Program-made: the position numbers and the translations under genes
In this document: in pieces, positions 28,693 to 39,933 of the stretch
Layout of the letters: every line of letters starts with the position of its first letter
Numbering within the stretch: position 1 is the first letter of the stretch
Notes under the pieces: model-generated
What the model was told of the DNA's origin: nothing
The model's database searches: none
The model's input: the letters and a program-made list of their open reading frames with translations, nothing else
Origin: Alligator mississippiensis
Taxonomy: Eukaryota > Chordata > Crocodylia > Alligatoridae
Assembly: GCF_030867095.1 (NCBI RefSeq)
Contig: NC_081824.1
Location: 116,568,162-116,632,161 of the forward strand
Length of the DNA: 64,000 nucleotides
Reading direction: 5' to 3'

Positions 28693-29310
28693 TCTAGTTT
28701 TTTGTATGTCTAGCAGAGATGGGCCTTTGCTGTAAGATTATGATACAAAAATGTTTCCCCTGCACCTTTTGCTTGATACCTATATGCAAAAATACAAGCT
28801 ACAGCTATTGTAATCTAGCTATGTATTTGCCCATCTATCCACTTACCTGTCTGTCTGGAGTTTAATGGGACAGCTGTTACCATGATATCTCAGTGTCTTT
28901 TATGTATCCGCAAAACCCTATCACCACTATTATGTAGTATTATCTTAAAATATCCCTTTAGGCCTATAAGCCCTCCAGCAACACTGAAGTTGGATTTTGA
29001 CTAAATGCCATAAATAGTGAGCAAGACGGGGAAGCAGAGGAATTTTTGCTAGAGGTGAAGACAGCTGACTCCTCATTTGACATTACACCTTGCATTTTCT
29101 CTGCCTATAACAGAGCATGGAAAAAAGGCAGGCTCAGTTTTTGATGCTTCTCTTGGTGGTGTTGTCTCTCACTATCACACTTGTTACTTTTTGAAATCCT
29201 AGATATTTATAGAGTATTCTTTTTCAGGAACTGTAACAGGCCAGCTAGGTAAAATGAAGCAGGGTACATAACAGTCCTTTGTTTATGAGGATATCCTTCC
29301 AGTGATCAGT
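28693..29310. other. Unassigned sequence
   Basis: Nothing recognised. Confidence 0.5.
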
Positions 29311-29318
29311 AATACAAG

Positions 29319-29584
29319 CAGAGCTGACCCGAGCAGGCTGCAGGGCCTGGGGCAAATCAGCCCATGTGGGGCCCTGCCCTCCCTCTGATCCCATGTGCCC
29401 TGGACCCAAAGAAACTGCCGCTGCCATTGGCGTCGGCGGCATTAGCAGCAGAGGGGACAGGGGTAGCAAGCGGCTGGACATGGAGCTGCTGCTCCACCCA
29501 GCTCCGTGGGGCCCCCCAAAGCACAAACCCCAGGGCGGTCACCCTGATTCAACCCCCCCCCCTCCAACCCCAGGGACAGCCCTG
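29319..29584. mobile_element. Nonautonomous hAT element
   Basis: Ends CAGAGCTGACCC and GGGACAGCCCTG, with 8-bp TSD AATACAAG / AATCCAAG (29311-29318, 29585-29592; one mismatch). GC-rich interior. Confidence 0.75.
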
Positions 29585-29719
29585 AATCCAAGTAATAGAA
29601 ATCTACTTCTTGGTTACACTGGTCCACTGATTTCAGTGGAGTTACTTCAGAATTAGATCCATGTAGTTTTTCCACATTGACACTAAAGCTGCTAAGAAAA
29701 AAATATAAGATGGAAAGAA

Positions 29720-30293
29720 TGTTGCGCAGTAGTGCATGTGTAGACAGCTGACCAGGAGCATATTGCTCCAGGTCAGCCCTGGCAGCAGGGGGCAGGGGAA
29801 CTGCTCCCAGTCTTCACCCCAATCAGCAGATTGGGGTGCAGGGCTGGGAGATAGGCAGCTGCCTAGGGCAGAGGACAGTGCCTCAGTCCCCACCTTAATC
29901 TGCTGATTGGAGCAGGGGCTGGGAGGCAGGCAACTGTCTGGGCCAGGGGACTGTTTCCAAGCCCCTGCACCTGCTGATTGGGGCCTGGAGATGGGAAGCA
30001 GCTGCCCTGGAGGCAGAACAGCTTCCCCTGCTCCCAGAACTCAGGCCTGACCCAGGTGCCCCCTGCCATCCCAGAGCTGGCATCTGGGGGAGCTTAGAGC
30101 TCCCCTTGGCTACTGTAGAGGAGCAGAGCAAGGCAGGAGTAGCCCTGCACTGAACTGCTCCCAATAGGCGCACCTGCCAACCGCAGAGTATACTAATTTA
30201 CTGCACAGTAAATGCTATGCACATGTATATGGTGATGCTTTACTGCATAGTAGATTAGTCTACTGCACAGTAAATTATCTTGTGTAGATGTGC
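29720..30293. mobile_element. Composite MITE-like element with internal tandem repeat
   Basis: Contains a palindrome GCTGACCAGGAGCA...TGCTCCAGGTCAGC at 29750-29780. Three roughly 70-76-bp tandem units follow, each with CTGATTGG (near 29828, 29904, 29974). TACTGCACAGTAAA segments follow, and the right end is CTTGTGTAGATGTGCAC. Boundaries are approximate. Confidence 0.55.
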
Positions 30294-30301
30294 ACTATAT
30301 C

Positions 30302-30624
30302 CGTGTTTCTCAACCCATGGGTCACGGGTGGGTTGCAAACATATATGAAAGGGTTGTGAAAATGAATCAAACTTTAAAAATGAGAAAAATGTGGGAAACC
30401 GTGGATTTTCCCTTACAGGCTGTCAGAATTCCAGCCTGCAAGAGATTGTTTGGGGCTGCTTGGGACTGACTATGGCCCCCACGCACCCACCCTCTGCCCA
30501 ACACACTGGGGAACTAGGGCCTGGGGGTGGGGAGCAGCAGGTCAGGAGCGCAGGGCACTGGGTCTAAACTGGCTATCGATGTTTACAGGTGGGTCCTGGT
30601 ACAAAACAGGTTGAAAACCACTGC
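30302..30624. mobile_element. Nonautonomous hAT element
   Basis: Ends CGTGTTTCTCAACC and GGTTGAAAACCACTGC. TSD ACTATATC / CCTATATC (30294-30301, 30625-30632; one mismatch). It abuts the end of the preceding MITE composite. Confidence 0.75.
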
Positions 30625-30632
30625 CCTATATC

Positions 30633-30929
30633 ATCTTGGGCAAACAGTAGCCTGGCTTCCCCAGCACTTGAAGAAGCATCCACCATAGGACTCAGAAAAC
30701 TCCCTGTACTGCTACAATGCACACAAAGCAGATTAAACTACTTGGGGTGGGGGGAAGAAAGAGTCCCTCAAAACATATAGAAGTTATCAAAACTGATATC
30801 AGGATCACTTGTGACTTTTTACTACGCCAGAAGCTTCACACACAGTTGAGCCAATATTTTGGCAGGAATTTTCTTACTATTTATATATAGAGAGAAAAAG
30901 AGTAAATCGTAGTGGCTTACAACTTCGCT
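30633..30929. other. Unassigned sequence
   Basis: Nothing recognised. Confidence 0.4.
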
Positions 30930-31070
30930 GTCCAGTAGGAGGATATTAACCCTATTATACAGATGGTGAACTGTATAGTCACACAGGAACTTTGTGACAG
31001 AAAGAAGAAATTAACAGAGGTTTGTCAGCTCCAGTTCCTATAATTTAACCACTAGCTTCATCAAGACTTC
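30930..31070 (+). mobile_element. MIR/CORE-SINE-like remnant
   Basis: 'CTATTATACAGATGGTGAAC' followed by AGTCACACAGGAA and CCACTAGC matches the order of the MIR core and tail (TTTACAGATG...AAGGTCACACAG...CCACTAG). Old and diverged. Confidence 0.55.
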
Positions 31071-32049
31071 AGACTTCACAGTATATAGCTCTTACCTACC
31101 AATCTCATGTTCTGATGTGCTATAGTAAACAACTTTGTAAGCAAATGTAATATTTACACTAGTAAGTATAGGCCAGAAAAGCACAATGCTGGCAATTTCT
31201 ATACAAGTTTATAAAACATTGCTACTGCTGCCACTGTCATCCTGATTTTTTCTCAGCAGGAACAACTAACCTAGTGATTGGATCTCCTAGTATATATGGA
31301 GAATATAGGTTAAGACTATCAAGCTTTTTTTTTTTTTGGCTTGTGATTCAAGGAACGATATGAATGCAGGACTTCAGAGGTAAAAGGATGCTTCATCCAC
31401 TAATTTTTGCTATATACCATCCATTGGATTTATTTTTTCATCTCAGAGTATCATTAGCAAGAACTAAATACCTACTAAACACAAACATGCAAACCCCCAA
31501 AGAGGACTAGTGGTATGAGTCTGGATTGTAGATTTTCTTGTGTTTACCTTCAGATGCCAAATTCTGTGCTGTTCTTTGGTTTTTCTTTGTAGAACTTCAG
31601 CTAGGCTAATATTTTAAATTGGCGTTAGTTAAGTTTAACACTAAAATGCAATGTGTAATGGGCACCCAAATAAAAAGACCTGCTTTTTTTTCATTTAATG
31701 GGACAACTGGTTGGCATCTCTGAAAACCAGGCCACTTTTATGTAAGTGCCTCAATATGGATTTAGGTGTTTAACTTGGGCAGCCAAGTTTGAAAATTTTG
31801 GCTGTAACTTTTATTAATTCAGAGATTTTTAAGACCAGAAGGATCTGAAAAGCAGTTAGTTTGATGTCTTCCATAATACAGACCATTTATTTTAATTTAA
31901 TTCTTCCTGGAATGAGGTCAATAACATAGCATCTGCAAGCCCTTGGCCCTTTTACCCTAACTCTCAATCTTGATTCTTACAATTTCCCACCTGTTCAGGT
32001 GTAAGAAGCAGGAGGACTGAACATAGATGTAATACCACTATGAATATGA
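31071..32049. other. Unassigned AT-rich sequence
   Basis: Nothing recognised. Confidence 0.5.
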
Positions 32050-32236
32050 ACTTTCATTTCTACCCAGGAGAACTTTTACAATCTTTTATCTGATGCCTGA
32101 TGAAGGGCGTTTGTTCCTGAATACTTGCAATTAAAGAAATGTTTTTGCAAAACTCTTGTTGGTCTAATAAAAGATATCACCTCTACCATGAGCCCCGATT
32201 GCTTTTTCCTCTAGACCAATATGGATACAACCGGAA
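32050..32236 (+). mobile_element. Repeat-family tail with CTGATGA motif, copy 4
   Basis: CTGATGA at 32097-32103, then AGGGCGTTTGTTCCTGAATA, TTGGTCTAATAAAAGATATC, and the 3' portion TAGACCAATATGGATACAAC. That last piece corresponds to TTAGACCAACACGGCTACAA of the 57.2-kb copy. Confidence 0.65.
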
Positions 32237-32417
32237 TACTATACCGCTACCTTGACACATACCAGCTGCCTAATCATTTTCACTGGATACAAAATCCAGA
32301 TTTGGAGCCAAACCTCCCTTCAAAGTGATCCTAAATTCTATAACAGGTTCACCTCCATGCCCTCCTACCCACTCAACCCTGTTATGCCATGTTTTTCCAG
32401 AAGGCATTTGTTTAGAG

Positions 32418-32635
32418 CAGAGCTTTCCAAACTGTGTGCCGCGACACATTAGTGTGTCGGCGGCAGTGTGTAGGTGTGTCACGCGAAATGCAGAAAATTT
32501 TGCGAAAGGGCACCGCAGAGCTCCCTTACTCGTGTCTGCTTCCCTTGGCCCCTCCCCCGGAACTGAATTACTGTGTCGCGAAATGATGCATGTCTAAAAA
32601 GTGTGTCACCAACATGAAAAGTTTGGAAAGCTCTG
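32418..32635. mobile_element. Nonautonomous hAT element with perfect 16-bp terminal inverted repeats
   Basis: CAGAGCTTTCCAAACT at the left and its exact reverse complement AGTTTGGAAAGCTCTG at the right. TSD GTTTAGAG / GTTTAAAG (32410-32417, 32636-32643; one mismatch). Confidence 0.88.
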
Positions 32636-32984
32636 GTTTAAAGGATGTAGATAAAGCAGATCTGGCAGACAGGAATACTGCCGAATGTCATGTGACCGAT
32701 ATGCAATCCTCAATTTGACATATTACCTGTGGGGATACGAACATAATAGTTTCATGCCATGGCCACCTGAAAATTGTGCATTGATCTTTCATACAGTACT
32801 ACTTCATAAAGCTATAGAATATTTTATTGAAGACAAAACTGCGCTAAAGAACATGATAATAAGAATCAGCTACAGCTATACATTTTAAATAGTTTGCTGA
32901 AGAGATTAACCTTTAAAGTGCTGGGAGTTCCAGACTGCTGACCAAATACATTTTTAGGGGTGATGCAATCTAGCAAATATTCCT

Positions 32985-33150
32985 TAGTGCTTTCCATTTG
33001 TAGATCTCAGAGTGCTTTATAAATATGGTTAAGCCTTATTACCCTAATATAACAGCTGAGCAAAGTGAGACACTGGCTGCTTAAGCAAACTGTACAAAGT
33101 CTCACAGTAAGAAAGAGGATCTATGACTCCTGCAGCTAGTGCCTAAGCAA
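32985..33150. mobile_element. MIR/L2-like ancient repeat remnant
   Basis: GTGCTTTATAAATATGGTTA, AAGCCTTATTACCC and CAAAGTGAGACACTGGC follow the order of MIR/L2-type 3' modules ('agcactttacaaa...taagcctcac...gaaactgaggca'). Weak. Confidence 0.4.
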
Positions 33151-33689
33151 CTCACAGAGCTGTGTGAAATAGCAGTACCAATATGCCTATACACAAAGCT
33201 GGGAGGCTGCACCGATGTGCTGTAATTACAGTGTGTCAGAGCAGACTCAATTAATCAAGTCTGCTGGAGCGTGGTAATCAAATGGTTCCAGGGGTCGCTT
33301 TAGCTAAAGCTCTTTCAACCAGCTCTAGATAAAGAACCCTCCGCCTGCAATTTTAAAGCACAGGGACTCTGATACACAAGATGCTCCAGGCACTCTAATT
33401 AGACTGGCCCTTAGAGCTGCTCTAATTAAAAGCACCCCCTTCCCCTCCCAATCCCGGATCATGTGTAAAAGCACTCAATATGTTTCATTACTTTCCAGGG
33501 GTTTAAAAAGAGCAATGCTTGTCCACAGATCTAGCTGCGTAAAGTACTTTACTGAAATTCATGGAGTTAAGGGCTTCACTTAATGTAACGGAATACAATG
33601 ATTAGTAGTACTGTTAATAATAATAATTTTCACTGGTGTATCTATTTCATCCAAAGATCTCAAAACCACTTACAAAGGCATTAACTATA
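33151..33689. other. Unassigned sequence
   Basis: 33,620-33,685 has an L2-like 'CAAAGATCTCAAAACCACTT' motif. Otherwise nothing recognised. Confidence 0.4.
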
Positions 33690-34440
33690 GCTCTGATAAG
33701 TAAAAATATGAATGATATAGCAGCTCTTCATACCCAACTAACAAATGAAGCAAAGAGAATAGGACTACAAGTGAACATAGATAAAAACATATTATCTGCT
33801 TGTAAATAGGACAGCAATAAATCAGGGGCTTCACCTAACAATAAGTAACACAACTTTTAAGCGAGTAACCCTCTTCACGTATTTAGTTTCTACCACAGCA
33901 CAGGATGATAATATAAAGGAAGAAATTAAAGGAAGAATAGAAGCAGGAAATAGAGCCTACTTTGCATTGCATTAGCTCTTGTCATCCAAGTTCATCCTAA
34001 GGAAAATTAAACTTCAAATCTATAAACCGTAATCAGGCCATGCATAATTTATAGCAGTCAAAGCTGGGTTCTCTCAAAAGCAAACAAGATACTACCACAT
34101 TATTCTGAAAGAAAGACTTTACTGAAAATCTGTGGTACACAGTATGATCCCATAACATAAAAATAGTGCATAAGAATCAATAATGAGTTATACCAATTAC
34201 ACAGAGACCCAGGAAATTAGAGCATACTGACGACAGTGACTGGGCCACATCAAAAGAATGCAAGTGATCCAAACACAAAAGAAAGTGCTCCTTGCAGTGC
34301 CAGAGGAGATAACCAAGACAAAGATGGCTAGATGATGTAGTGTCAGACCTACAGGAATTAAATGTGGATGACTGGAGGATGAAGGCACACAACAGGCAGG
34401 AATGGATGAAGATAGTGGAGGCAGCCAAAATATCTAGGGC
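33690..34440 (+). pseudogene. RTE-like non-LTR retrotransposon, reverse transcriptase C-terminal remnant
   Basis: Plus-strand conceptual pieces across several frames: DIAALHTQLTNEAKRIGLQV near 33,715; DDNIKEEIKGRIEAGNRAYF followed by ALH*LLSSKFILRKIKLQIY near 33,907-34,025; GHIKRM near 34,245; and a stretch ending LEDEGTQQAGMDE. This is the order YADD-thumb-'GH..RM' seen in RTE/BovB-type LINE proteins. Stops and frameshifts throughout. The family assignment is inference. Confidence 0.7.
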
Positions 34441-34480
34441 CTCTAGTGCTTAATTACATTACATTACATCAACATTTTAA

Positions 34481-34607
34481 TGGGGGGAAAATGAGGGTAT
34501 AAAGAAGTTAAATAATTTCCCCATTATCAAATGCTGAGTCAGAAATATAACATTCTGTAGGTTTGACTCTCAGTCCCATGCTCAGTTCATTAGATGCTTT
34601 ACCTACC
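34481..34607 (+). mobile_element. MIR/CORE-SINE-like remnant
   Basis: GGGGAAAATGAGGGTATAAA, then TTAAATAATTTCCCCA and CCCATGCTCAG...CTACCTACTAGAC, matching the MIR tail order. A hAT element is inserted at its 3' edge. Confidence 0.55.
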
Positions 34608-34615
34608 TACTAGAC

Positions 34616-34802
34616 CAGGGGCGGGCAACTATTTCAGGCAGAGGGCCGCTTACTGAGTTTTGGCAAGCCATTGAGGGCCACATGACAGGCAGCCAGTGGC
34701 AAATAAATATAAATTTTCTAAATTTTTTAGGGGCCTCATGAGCCGGATAGAATAGCCTGGCAGGCCACATCCGGCCCACAGGCTGCATTTTGCCCACCCT
34801 TG
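34616..34802 (+). mobile_element. Nonautonomous hAT element
   Basis: Ends CAGGGGCGGGCAACTATT and TTTTGCCCACCCTTG. Exact 8-bp TSD TACTAGAC (34608-34615, 34803-34810). A second copy in the opposite orientation is at 37.5 kb. Confidence 0.92.
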
Positions 34803-34810
34803 TACTAGAC

Positions 34811-36470
34811 AGTCGTTCATATACAACACTAGCACCATCCAAAACAGAACTACAAAACAGGCTACTATTGCTTTCTAGGGATCTAAGCGTGGGGTTAGTT
34901 TCAGATCTAGCGATCCAAATCAATACTCATTCTTCCCTCAAAGTTCTATAAAATCCAGTCTTAATGTGCCAGTTTTGAGTCATTTCTAATTCTGAGATTC
35001 TTGCAAATTGTCGACAAAATTACCTTTGGGGGTACATTTTTTCAAACCCCAAGCAAACATATTTGGAGAGTTTTGTGGCTGGCTTTTGAGATATGAAAAT
35101 GTACAAAGTACTATGCGTTCCAAATGGAGCTCCGTAAAACAGCTGTCTGTATAGCCCATCTTAAGGCTATACTTTATCTGTTTGAAGTCAACTTATAAAT
35201 GGTAATAAACTATCCCCAAAACCCTATCACCAGTCTTTCACACACATCAGTAAACAGTCATGTGATCCTCTGCCTTTACTTTCATCTATATTTATTGTAG
35301 ATTTATATATCATTTGCTTAACTCTTGAATAGTATACACAGCACTTCTGACTTTTTCATTCTGTCTGAGGTCATGCTGACGAAAGGCCTGTGAGCACATC
35401 ATCCCTAGTGCATTCACCTCACCTATTTGAAGAATATTTGTCTTCAGGCATTGCAAACATAACTGGTACGCTTTTGTGGCCAGGTGACCTCGGTAACAGA
35501 GTAACATAAAAACACTTCTGTTCATACTCTTGTATTCATTAAAAAGACTGTATTATGTATACAAATGGTGTATGAATCAGTAAACTTTTTCATTATAGGT
35601 AAGCCAAGAGGAAAATATTATTGCAAGGTTGTAAATAGCACATGGGGATGTCATAAAACACAGAGGCCAGAATAAATGAATTGTTAAAATTTGCAGCTCT
35701 CATCCTTTTCTTTATTTTTAATTAATCACAATGCTTTATTAGCAGCAGTGTTTTTAAATATAAAGGGTACTTATGACAGCAAGGCCTTGGAACCCACATC
35801 ACGTTACTTCAGTTCAGTAGATAGACTAAACTTTCATGGAGTTAAGAAAAAACTTCTGATGCGACTCAGATTCAGTCAGCAACTTATGGCCCATGGGCCC
35901 AGTCCAGCATGAAGAGCCCTTTTATTCAACCTGCAGAACTGGAGGACTTCTGCAGTGTTATTATGGTTGCACGGCCTTCTGTAGCATTTCAGTGGTGGTG
36001 GGGGACTTCAGCAGCGGCTTTGTCAGTTGGGGACTTTGCCTGTGCTGTGGCTAGGTAGCAGGGAGAAACAAAGGAGGCAGCATTGCAGTGGGAAGCAGTG
36101 ACTGTGGCAGTGTGGGCTGGGTGGGAAACCTCAGGTCAGAGCTAAACTCTATGGAAGTGACCCCTGTACTCCGAAACATCCTAAAGCATCTGGGCCTGGC
36201 CACTGTCAGAGATAAGGTACTGAATTAAGGTACTGAAGGATGGCAATTCCTATGTTCTTATTACAATATAAAGGCACTGTGCTAATGAGAAGCAGTTCTC
36301 CTTTGTCATTTCTTCTCAGAAAGTTACAATTAATGACCAATAAATATTCTCTCTCATCATTCTTTGCTATAATTATCCCAGAAAATCCTTATTTAGGTTT
36401 CTAAATCATGTTGTACTTCCAGTTGTACTAAAGGGAAGAAAAGCTATGCATATTGCATACATGTATATAT
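34811..36470. other. Unassigned sequence
   Basis: No gene or element confirmed. 35,868-36,190 is GC-richer, begins CAACTTATGGCCCATGGGCC and may be a diverged hAT-like repeat. A 71-codon minus-strand ORF at 35,525-35,310 has protein-like composition but no family I recognise. Confidence 0.4.
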
Positions 36471-37063
36471 ACTATGTGCTCTGAATGGCTGAAACTCCTT
36501 GGTAACTCAGTAAAAATAGGAACTGTATAAATCAGTATGAAGGCTGAAACCCAAGGTGATGGATCATTAAATAATGATATTGCTAGATGTTACCTTTTCC
36601 ATGTGCTAAATGCTGTTAAGATGGGAGCATTTGCACGTTAATGCAGGAAAAGATTAACTAAGTTAGGCTCCGAATGTCCCTAGAGTTATGCCTCCTTGGC
36701 TGGTGTTAGGGAACTTGTATTGTGGTAATGTCAGTCCACTCCACAAAACCAATACGAGCAATTTGTGATTCTCCAGTATCCCAGGATGCACCACTCCTTG
36801 TCCCCTCCTTCCCCACCTCCCCACACAGATGCTCAATTCTCCTGGACTCTACTGCTTCAGAATGACAAGAAGCTGGGGAGCCACTTGGCTGCAGGCGAGT
36901 AGGCAATCTGGCAGCTGCAGGGAAGCCAAGAAGAGCTGCAAGAGGGCTGAAGAGTCAGGCAGCCACATGCATACTTGGCAGCTTCTAGTCACACCCCTGC
37001 TCATCAGCCTTCTAATGGCTGCGCACATCAGAGATGGAATTAACCCTTAACATGTCACTGCTC

Positions 37064-37211
37064 ACACCATGCTCTAACTGTAAAACCGCATAACATGCCA
37101 TAGAGTAAACTGTAACATCTGGCACCCTAAATAGTGGATTAAATCTATCCTATTGTACTGGTAGTGTAGTCTTCATGTGCTGTCACACCATCATTAAATG
37201 AATATGTAGAT
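37064..37211. mobile_element. Partial MITE-like element
   Basis: Right end GAATATGTAGATACACCC matches the family terminus. The left end is not clear. The sequence following it (CTGAGCACTAAGAAAGTA) recurs 455 bp downstream behind a second MITE-like end. Confidence 0.45.
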
Positions 37212-37517
37212 ACACCCACTAAACCTGAGCACTAAGAAAGTATCTATATATCCTTCCTCTGTGCAAGTGAAATTTTGCACCTTATATGATGCAGCCGCAT
37301 CTCTTGCTTCTTGCTCTTGCTTCTTTACTGGAGTTACTCTTGATAACTGCCTCTCAACTAAGGTAGTTAATAAGTATATAAGATACCAGATATACAACTA
37401 TCTACTGGTGTAATTATACTGGGAATAAAATCATGCTCTTAACTGTTTGCATAGTACAAGCACTTTCCTAACCATATGCTGAGGGGGAAAGGTTAAAGAT
37501 CTAATTCTGGGGCTGAA

Positions 37518-37649
37518 ATATCTGGCCCATGGGGCCCCTAAAACATTTATAAAATTAATATTTATCTGCCCCCAGCTCCCCACGATGTGGCCCTTGATGG
37601 CCCAAAACTCAGTAAGCGGCCCTCCGCCCGAAATAATTGCCTGCCCCGG
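37518..37649 (-). mobile_element. Nonautonomous hAT element, truncated minus-strand copy
   Basis: Reverse complement of the 34.6-kb element: GGCCCCTAAAACATTTATAA, then CCAAAACTCAGTAAGCGGCC and GAAATAATTGCCTGCCCC. One terminus is missing. Confidence 0.8.
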
Positions 37650-37924
37650 TATAGACGTACCCACTGATACTGAGCACTAAGAAAGTACAAATGCTATTTG
37701 TTTTCGTATGGTCATTTGTTTCACTTCAGCTAGGTCTACATTAGAAACAGTCTCCAGTTTAATGATGTAATTTAGGGGGGTCATTCTTTACAGCTCTAGC
37801 ATAAGATGTGATTCTATTGGTACTTTTGCCAGTAAAGTCTATATTATTAGAGGAACTGGAAGGGTAAGAAAAGTCTTTTTCTTCCTCAGCTTCATCTTCA
37901 TTAATTGGTTCTGGTGGTATACAC

Positions 37925-38340
37925 CAGGGATGTCCAAACTGGTGGCCCACAGGCTACATGCCTCCCACAGGGGGTTGATATGCTGTCCCCTGAGCTCTCA
38001 GCTAGATGCCACTTCCCTGGTTGTTCCAGTGAGTCTTCAGGCTCCTGCTTCCCTCCTCCACATGCTGCTTCCTTCCTCTGGCCCACGAGCTGGGGCAGTG
38101 CAGCAGTGTGGGAGCTGAGGGTGAGTGGAAGGCTGCACCTGCGGGGTGGATCAGGGCTGCTTGCAGGGGGACCCACATGATGTACAGTGAGGGGGGTGCC
38201 CATGCAGTTGTGAGGTGCACGGGTGGGTCACAGAAGCATCCATGCAATATACGTTGTATAGCATGTGTGGTATGTGGCTGCTGTTAGTGCAGCCCCCAGG
38301 GTTTGATAGTCCTTTAGTCCTTAACAGTTGGATAGTCCTG
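37925..38340. mobile_element. Nonautonomous hAT element
   Basis: Ends CAGGGATGTCCAAACTG and CAGTTGGATAGTCCTG form 14/16-type inverted repeats. Flanks GTATACAC / GTACAGAC (6 of 8 match) are a plausible aged TSD. Confidence 0.7.
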
Positions 38341-38580
38341 GTACAGACAAATCCTTTGTAGTGAACAGGTTACTTCATGCCTATCACTTTGGAGTGCTTC
38401 ACAAACCATTGCCCACACCCTGGCTACTCTGTGTATTCATGTTCATACCAGAAAACATCTGAGTGGGAGGGTGTTATAGTAATAGAAAGCAATCTGGGTT
38501 GACATCTAGGGATCAGAACATATGATCTAATAATACAGTAATTGCATGACTTACCTCACTACATATAGTTATATAATCTT

Positions 38581-38604
38581 TTGTGTGTGTGTGTGTGTGT
38601 GTGT
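38581..38604. repeat. (GT)n microsatellite
   Basis: About 11-12 GT units followed by a short ACACAC stretch. Confidence 0.9.
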
Positions 38605-39209
38605 AAACACACATACACGCATACAGACACTGAGCTCTAAATTACTGTGACTCCTTGCTAGCTCAATAAAAAGAAGAACTGTATAAGCCAGTAAGGAAGT
38701 TGAAACACTGGGCTCTCCTTACAGCTCCAATTATTTAGCCTGCTACCAAAAAATAAACTTTGTGTGAGTAAAGGGATTCTGCGCAAACACAGGAAGTACA
38801 GCATGACTAATCAGGAAATGGGTGCAAACCATGTGTTTTAGCCACACACATTTGCACTTGTTTGCAGGGCATTTCCATGGTGAAGTAGAGTTTGGCCCTG
38901 TGCATAGGTATTACTTCACTCAGCAGTAAAAGGAAGGCACTATTTTAGAGTGAAACACAGCTGCTGTTAGCATTAGCACATGGCAACTCCAAACAACAGC
39001 TGAGGCCAGAGCATGAAAGCTGCAGTGTCCAGTTGAAATTCCAGATTATGTGGATTTATTTTAAACTGTAAGCATCATAACCATCATTGTGGCTCATACA
39101 AAAAGAATAAAGTGATTTTTCAGACCTCTTCCAACTGGAGACAATTCTTTCTTGCCTCAAAATATCGGGCATAAAGTCCCACTGGAACTACAAAAACTGT
39201 GCTATCTCC
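38605..39209. other. Unassigned sequence
   Basis: Contains a segment (about 38,640-38,712) related to 36,490-36,560; see the duplication finding. Confidence 0.4.
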
Positions 39210-39212
39210 AGT

Positions 39213-39451
39213 GGGCGTGTCTATGCGAGACGCTGCATCGCCCTAGCAATGAGCTAAGGTGATGTAGCAGGTTGCTATGGCAACGTGGTGATGGTGGGCA
39301 TGAACTGTGACACTGCTGCTACTGTGTGGTAGGGTCAGAAATGGCTCATGTGGCACCAGGACTGTGCAGTACTTGAGGTTACTGTGCAGTCATTTAGGAG
39401 TAGACTGCACAGTAACAACTGCACAGTTGGGTGCACATTGTAGACACGCCC
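39213..39451. mobile_element. MITE-like element with perfect 11-bp termini
   Basis: GGGCGTGTCTA at the left and TAGACACGCCC at the right, with 3-bp TSD AGT (39210-39212, 39452-39454). Interior GTTACTGTGCAGT repeats. Confidence 0.8.
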
Positions 39452-39933
39452 AGTGACAAGTCAGTATTATCTTCAGAGTTAAAAAGTATTTTAGCATTGC
39501 CTGTGTAGATAGCATTGGAGCACTCTGCAGTATTGAAAATAGCAGGGATGTGCTGTGCTGACCCTCAGCTATGAGTCTGGAAAGGTTCCTAATAAAATTA
39601 CGTATTATATAATTTAAACAGCCTGGGGACCTGTATGGGCAGGAAAGGTTAAAGATCTGATTCCAGGGCTGTAATATGATTTTGTAACCTGGTTAAAATT
39701 ATCCAGTCTACATAGAACAGATGGAACTACGTGTTAACTGTGTCTTTACCACATTACAACCATTACTGTATTGTAGAAGCATTCCAAAATATGTCATCCT
39801 TTGATATGTAATGGAATTCTCCTTTTCATAGGTTCCTCATGATGAGTAAGATTTATTGGGAACTGTGGAAATGCTCACCTATTTATTGTTAAGTCAAGGA
39901 CTTTTCACAGGAAGCCCTTGGGTAGCTATTTAT

